64,000 bases of DNA, taken from the NCBI RefSeq assembly GCF_932294415.1, contig NC_065538.1:9740330-9804329 (forward strand). Direction: 5' to 3'. Within the stretch, counting starts at the first letter, position 1, and every line of letters starts with the position of its first letter. The notes beneath the pieces were generated by a model that was not told the origin of the DNA, did no database searches, and worked only from the letters and a program-made list of their open reading frames with translations. Positions 60,370 through 64,000 of this stretch are shown here, piece by piece. The position numbers and the translations under genes are program-made. The stretch comes from Quercus robur (taxonomy: Eukaryota > Streptophyta > Magnoliopsida > Fagales > Fagaceae).

Positions 60370-63058
60370 ACAACATTATAACCACATGGTGATTAACAAA
60401 AGATATATATGCTACTCCAAATTTGATGCTAGTGCTTCCCTTTGCACTATTTATATTCCAATTTCCAATCTACTCAATGTAAGATGATAATAAAAGGTAC
60501 AAACAGCACTTCCCTCAAGAAATTTTAGTGAAATTATGTATGATAAAAACACCAAAAGGCAAACAGGAAAAAAGAAACTAAAGATACCTTAATGCAGTTG
60601 ATAGCCCATTCCAAAACTTTAAGACTCGTCAAGCTTTACAAGAAATTGCTTCATATCATCCATGCTAATGTTAGGATTCCCAGGTTAAAACTCAAACTTC
60701 ACTTCAAGTAGATATGAGGTATTTATAGAATACAACGGCATTTTATTGTTCAATAGCTCAATTGAGAGTAGATTTGGAGCATCAATATGCACAACCATCA
60801 GATTTGGAACAAAAAACTAGATTCTGAAATACAGTCAAAAGTAGACATAATACCACTCTTGAGCTCGAAAGTTGTTAAAGCTGAAGCAAGAAATCAAAGA
60901 AAGCAGTTGAAGAAAATAGCAGCGTATTGCATTTGCAGCAAAAGATTATAAGAAACAGAAAGCGATGTCGTGTAGTTAAATAAGAAACGTTGTCGCGTAA
61001 CTAGAGCTCTTCTTCTTAGATTCTTCTAGAAAGTTCCTTTCTTTACAAAAGTAAAACCTAATAAACACAACACTGTCAGATTCCTGGTATCCAGGAAATT
61101 CCAAGGTAAGCTATTAGGTATAAATTGAGAATGGTCAGACCACAATGAATGGATATCCATCATAAGATCTCTCTCTCTCTCTTTCTCTCTCTCACACACA
61201 CATCACCCTTTGCTGCCATGCAAAGCCATTGGTCCAAAGGTAAAATTGATTCATAATTGTAATCACAAAATTCAATGACCACGTTGAATTGCTGTACCCT
61301 CATGGCCTCGTGTTTTTCTCAAGCACACACTCCAAAGATTTGTCTATAGATTCCATTAACTTGTTCCTCTTCATCCTAGCTTATGGTAATATCTTTCTCA
61401 GCAGTGTGCATCAAAGTCCATTGTATGAAAATTCAAGATTGGGAATGTGGACAATGTACGTTGCCATTCCTTGGACAACTTACGGGTATGAGCTGTATCT
61501 TTCAAGTCGAGCCTAAATAAGATCTTGATTCTTGTGAATGATTTATTTGTGAAATCCTATTTACGTTTGTTTCATCCACTCCATCGTTTAGGATGCTAAA
61601 ATTTGTCTTTTTATAATGAAATCAATAAATTTCTAGCAGAGAGAGACCCACAAATCTTATCAGAATTAGTAATAAAAAACAATAATAGCACTGCCACTAT
61701 AAAGAATTAAGCACTTCCCCTAACCTATATAAATTCATCAGATATATAAAGAAGCAAGCACTTCCCCTTACTTCCATTCATATAATATCATTCAAAAACA
61801 TAAATTCATTGCACGCTACACACAAATAAATAATCTCATCTTTCACCAAGTAATGGTACTATTAAAATCAAGTCAAAATTTATACTCATGCTGTAATCAA
61901 ATCTCCTCTGATTAAAAATTGAGATAAAACTATTGATAGTGACAACTTAGCAAATCAAACAGTCCCAATTTCATAAGCCTATATATTCAGTGCCAATAGG
62001 CTCTCTAGTTTTTCTGTGATACGGCTGTCTCTCTGCTCTAAAAACTCGTAGCATTAAGTATATATATATATATATATATATATATAGGTAGGGTTAACAA
62101 AAGGCTGTGCAAACAGTTTCAAAACAGACTCGGGAAAACAGAATTTGTGAATCTCGCTTGAGCGATGGTCAGGTGAGCTTACAGGTGGATTAATGACTCG
62201 CTCAAGCACCAAGAACATCTGCTAAGCGAGCCTTGAGTGAAATGTCCAAGTTTTCACTTCTGTGAGCAGCTTTAACCATTACTTAATCTTCAATAGTGTA
62301 TCAACACACTACAAACCTTTTTCATATTACATTGTCAATGGGTATTGCCAATCTAAAACCTAACATACACCTTGCATCACTGGATTCTTTTTAATTGTAT
62401 GCCATATTTACTAGACGAAAAAATTCCTTTGTTTAATAATTGTAACCAAATGCCCATAAATAATAATAAAGATGATGATAACAAAAATCATACAACTTAC
62501 AATTTGGATAATGATTTGTTATTCATTCCACTATTTGATTTACAGAATCAATGTCAGTTCTAGCAATTGCTAAAACGATAAACTATAGGCGAAAAAACAG
62601 AATCCATATTTTGACGTTTGGCATTTTTATTTGTATGAATCTTTAATGTTCTTTGTTGTGCATTTCTGCCAATTTTTTCACAACATAAAGTTTTAACATT
62701 ACAGATTAAATAGATGGCTGCTTTCTTTTATTGTTAGTGTCAACTTTACAGAAAACTATGAATGTATAGATAACCACGCTGCACAGTTGCAACTAAGATT
62801 CTGAAGGATTCAACTTCTGTACCACAACACATGAACTCAATTAAGTGTTTTTTTAACATAGAGGACTTTAACAATCAAAGCTTCTTCTTATAACTTTTAG
62901 TAATATGTTTCGAGTACAAAGGATTAGAACTCAGTAATGAAATTCTCAAGAATGCACTCTTTTGGATAAATAAAGTAAAAGGCACCCATATCTTCGTGAC
63001 TCAGAAATCATAATTAAGAAAAGAAAAATACAATTCTCTATTTTACAAGATACTTTAC
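60370..63058. other. Possible intron or intergenic DNA, no clear exon apart from a weak one near 60600
   Basis: Simple repeats: (AC)n at about 60357-60372, (CT)n at 61171-61193, (TA)n at 62058-62086. The 62140-62240 stretch (cgcttgagcgatgg / actcgctcaagc / taagcgagccttgag) repeats a short motif and is probably retroelement-derived. The open frame at 61289-61516 is not recognised. Confidence 0.35.
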
Positions 63059-63109
63059 CTTACTGTCAAACATGTATGGCCCATAATTTGTGCGACCCAT
63101 GTTTTCAAC
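63059..63109 (-). CDS. Single exon resembling plant beta-galactosidase (glycosyl hydrolase family 35, BGAL17-type)
   Basis: A 51-bp segment between cttgtag and AAG|GTAAAG encodes VENMGRTNYGPYMFDSK. The stretch VEN.GR.NYG..+.D.KG is a conserved part of the jelly-roll region of GH35 beta-galactosidases, closest in my memory to BGAL17. The exon is in phase 0 at both ends. No neighbouring exons could be found to the left. Upstream exons would lie right of the window. It may be part of a real gene with long introns or an isolated remnant. Confidence 0.45.
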
Positions 63110-63904
63110 CTACAAGAACAAAGAAGATTTAAATGGAAAAAATGTATAATTCATCAGAAAATTCACTGTGTATGCTTCTGTGCATGTATATATACATATC
63201 TAGATATATTGGTATGTAATATATATTGCAGAGAACCCCCTAGCACTAACATGGTAATAAAAGAATTCATTGAATATTGCGACTCTTATGTAACATGAGC
63301 TTTACTAATTATTCAAAGCCAGGAAATATAACAACATGCTCATATAATAAACTTATAACCCGTAGTCAAATTGCATGATTATTATAATAGTAATAACAAA
63401 AACAAAAAGAATGGAAATTGTAGCTTTTTAGGAGTCGCTCCATAATAGTATCTATATATATCTAAAAGTTGAAGCGTAACATTTATTATTACTATATTTC
63501 AGTTAAGCCACGTTAGCGTCCACATCATTATCATTTTTTCTTTTCAATTTTCCTATAATTTTTTTTAACATTCACTTTTTTATTATTATAAATATTTACA
63601 TTTTCTCTAACCTTTCTCTCTCCCTTACTTTTTCATCTCTACACTACCCTCTATCTTAATATCACTATTCATCTTTACCTTCATCTTTCTTTATTTTGTC
63701 TCTTTTTATTCATACCCTCTTACTATAAATTTGTCACTCTCTCTTCCATTCTTTGTATAGTTTTTCCTCACACAAGGGTTATTTCTCTCTCTCTTACAAT
63801 TTTTTGGAGGATTTTTTTTTTCTTGCATCTCTGCTTTAGGTCGATAAATTTTTGTGTTTTTTATAACTCTAATTTGGGTTGATGGGATTTATTTTTGTAT
63901 TTTA

Positions 63905-63941
<37 letters not shown>

Positions 63942-64000
63942 ATTGTTGAATATTATCCTATTTTTACATTATAAAGAATTACAGATAATATATAAAAAAA
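63110..64000. other. AT/CT-rich right edge, no gene seen
   Basis: Pyrimidine-rich stretch at 63590-63800, and a T-run of about 34 at 63907-63940. If the exon at 63059-63109 is real, this is intron. Confidence 0.4.

Noticed and set aside
1..64000. CRISPR array, tRNA, rRNA or organelle-derived DNA
   Set aside because: No regularly spaced identical repeats with unique spacers, and no tRNA or rRNA signature recognised by eye; the tandem arrays present are transposon subterminal or LTR repeats.

Overview
This is plant nuclear DNA, most likely from a eudicot: it is AT-rich, has plant-type introns, and is packed with plant transposon families (CACTA, Helitron, hAT, PIF/Harbinger-like and other foldback elements, Ty3/gypsy, TRIM, L1-type LINE). 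I cannot name the species. No complete host gene is visible. Host coding DNA appears only as a terminal exon at the left edge, a decayed relative of it near 43-44 kb, a few exons near the right edge, and fragments carried inside a transposon.

The main object is a 26.4 kb CACTA (En/Spm-type) transposon at 1534-27956. It has CACTACAAAA termini and a 3-bp AAC target duplication. Its genes lie on the minus strand: a putative promoter inside the right end (TATA at 27458-27465), a tnpD-like transposase with four exons joining into one open frame of 1132 codons (13410-9737), a small acidic two-exon gene (9316-8929), and a tnpA-like gene (5333-2662). CG-rich palindromes (gccgcgttt...aaacgcggc) crowd both ends, and a third array sits inside a tnpA intron. 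About 14 kb of cargo separates promoter and transposase. It includes a complete-looking 2.8 kb non-autonomous Helitron (19658-22490), foldback MITEs and an LRR gene fragment. Other captured pieces lie between tnpA and tnpD: a PQQ-repeat enzyme fragment near 5.9 kb and an RNase H fragment near 8.1 kb.

The CACTA sits inside one copy of a direct tandem duplication. Unit A (about 507-32770) and unit B (about 33481-39655) share sequence through most of their length. Unit B keeps the uninterrupted CACTA target site at 34621-34630, so the transposon arrived after the duplication. Unit A also gained a solo LTR (29696-30754). Unit B gained a MITE (33566-33762), an hAT element with a nested MITE (34899-35569) and a solo LTR (37051-37817).

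From 39.7 kb to the end: MITEs; a decayed gene (42725-44070) whose last exon matches the exon at 67-153; a 5'-truncated L1-type LINE (44205-46665, minus) split by a TRIM with 123-bp LTRs; a broken Ty3/gypsy gag-protease fragment (50475-51973); a probable long gypsy LTR (51981-55945) with a TTA-flanked Harbinger-like insertion; an hAT element (57634-59258) split by a solo LTR of the same family as the one at 29696; then unidentified minus-strand exons (59966-60365) and one beta-galactosidase-like exon (63059-63109).
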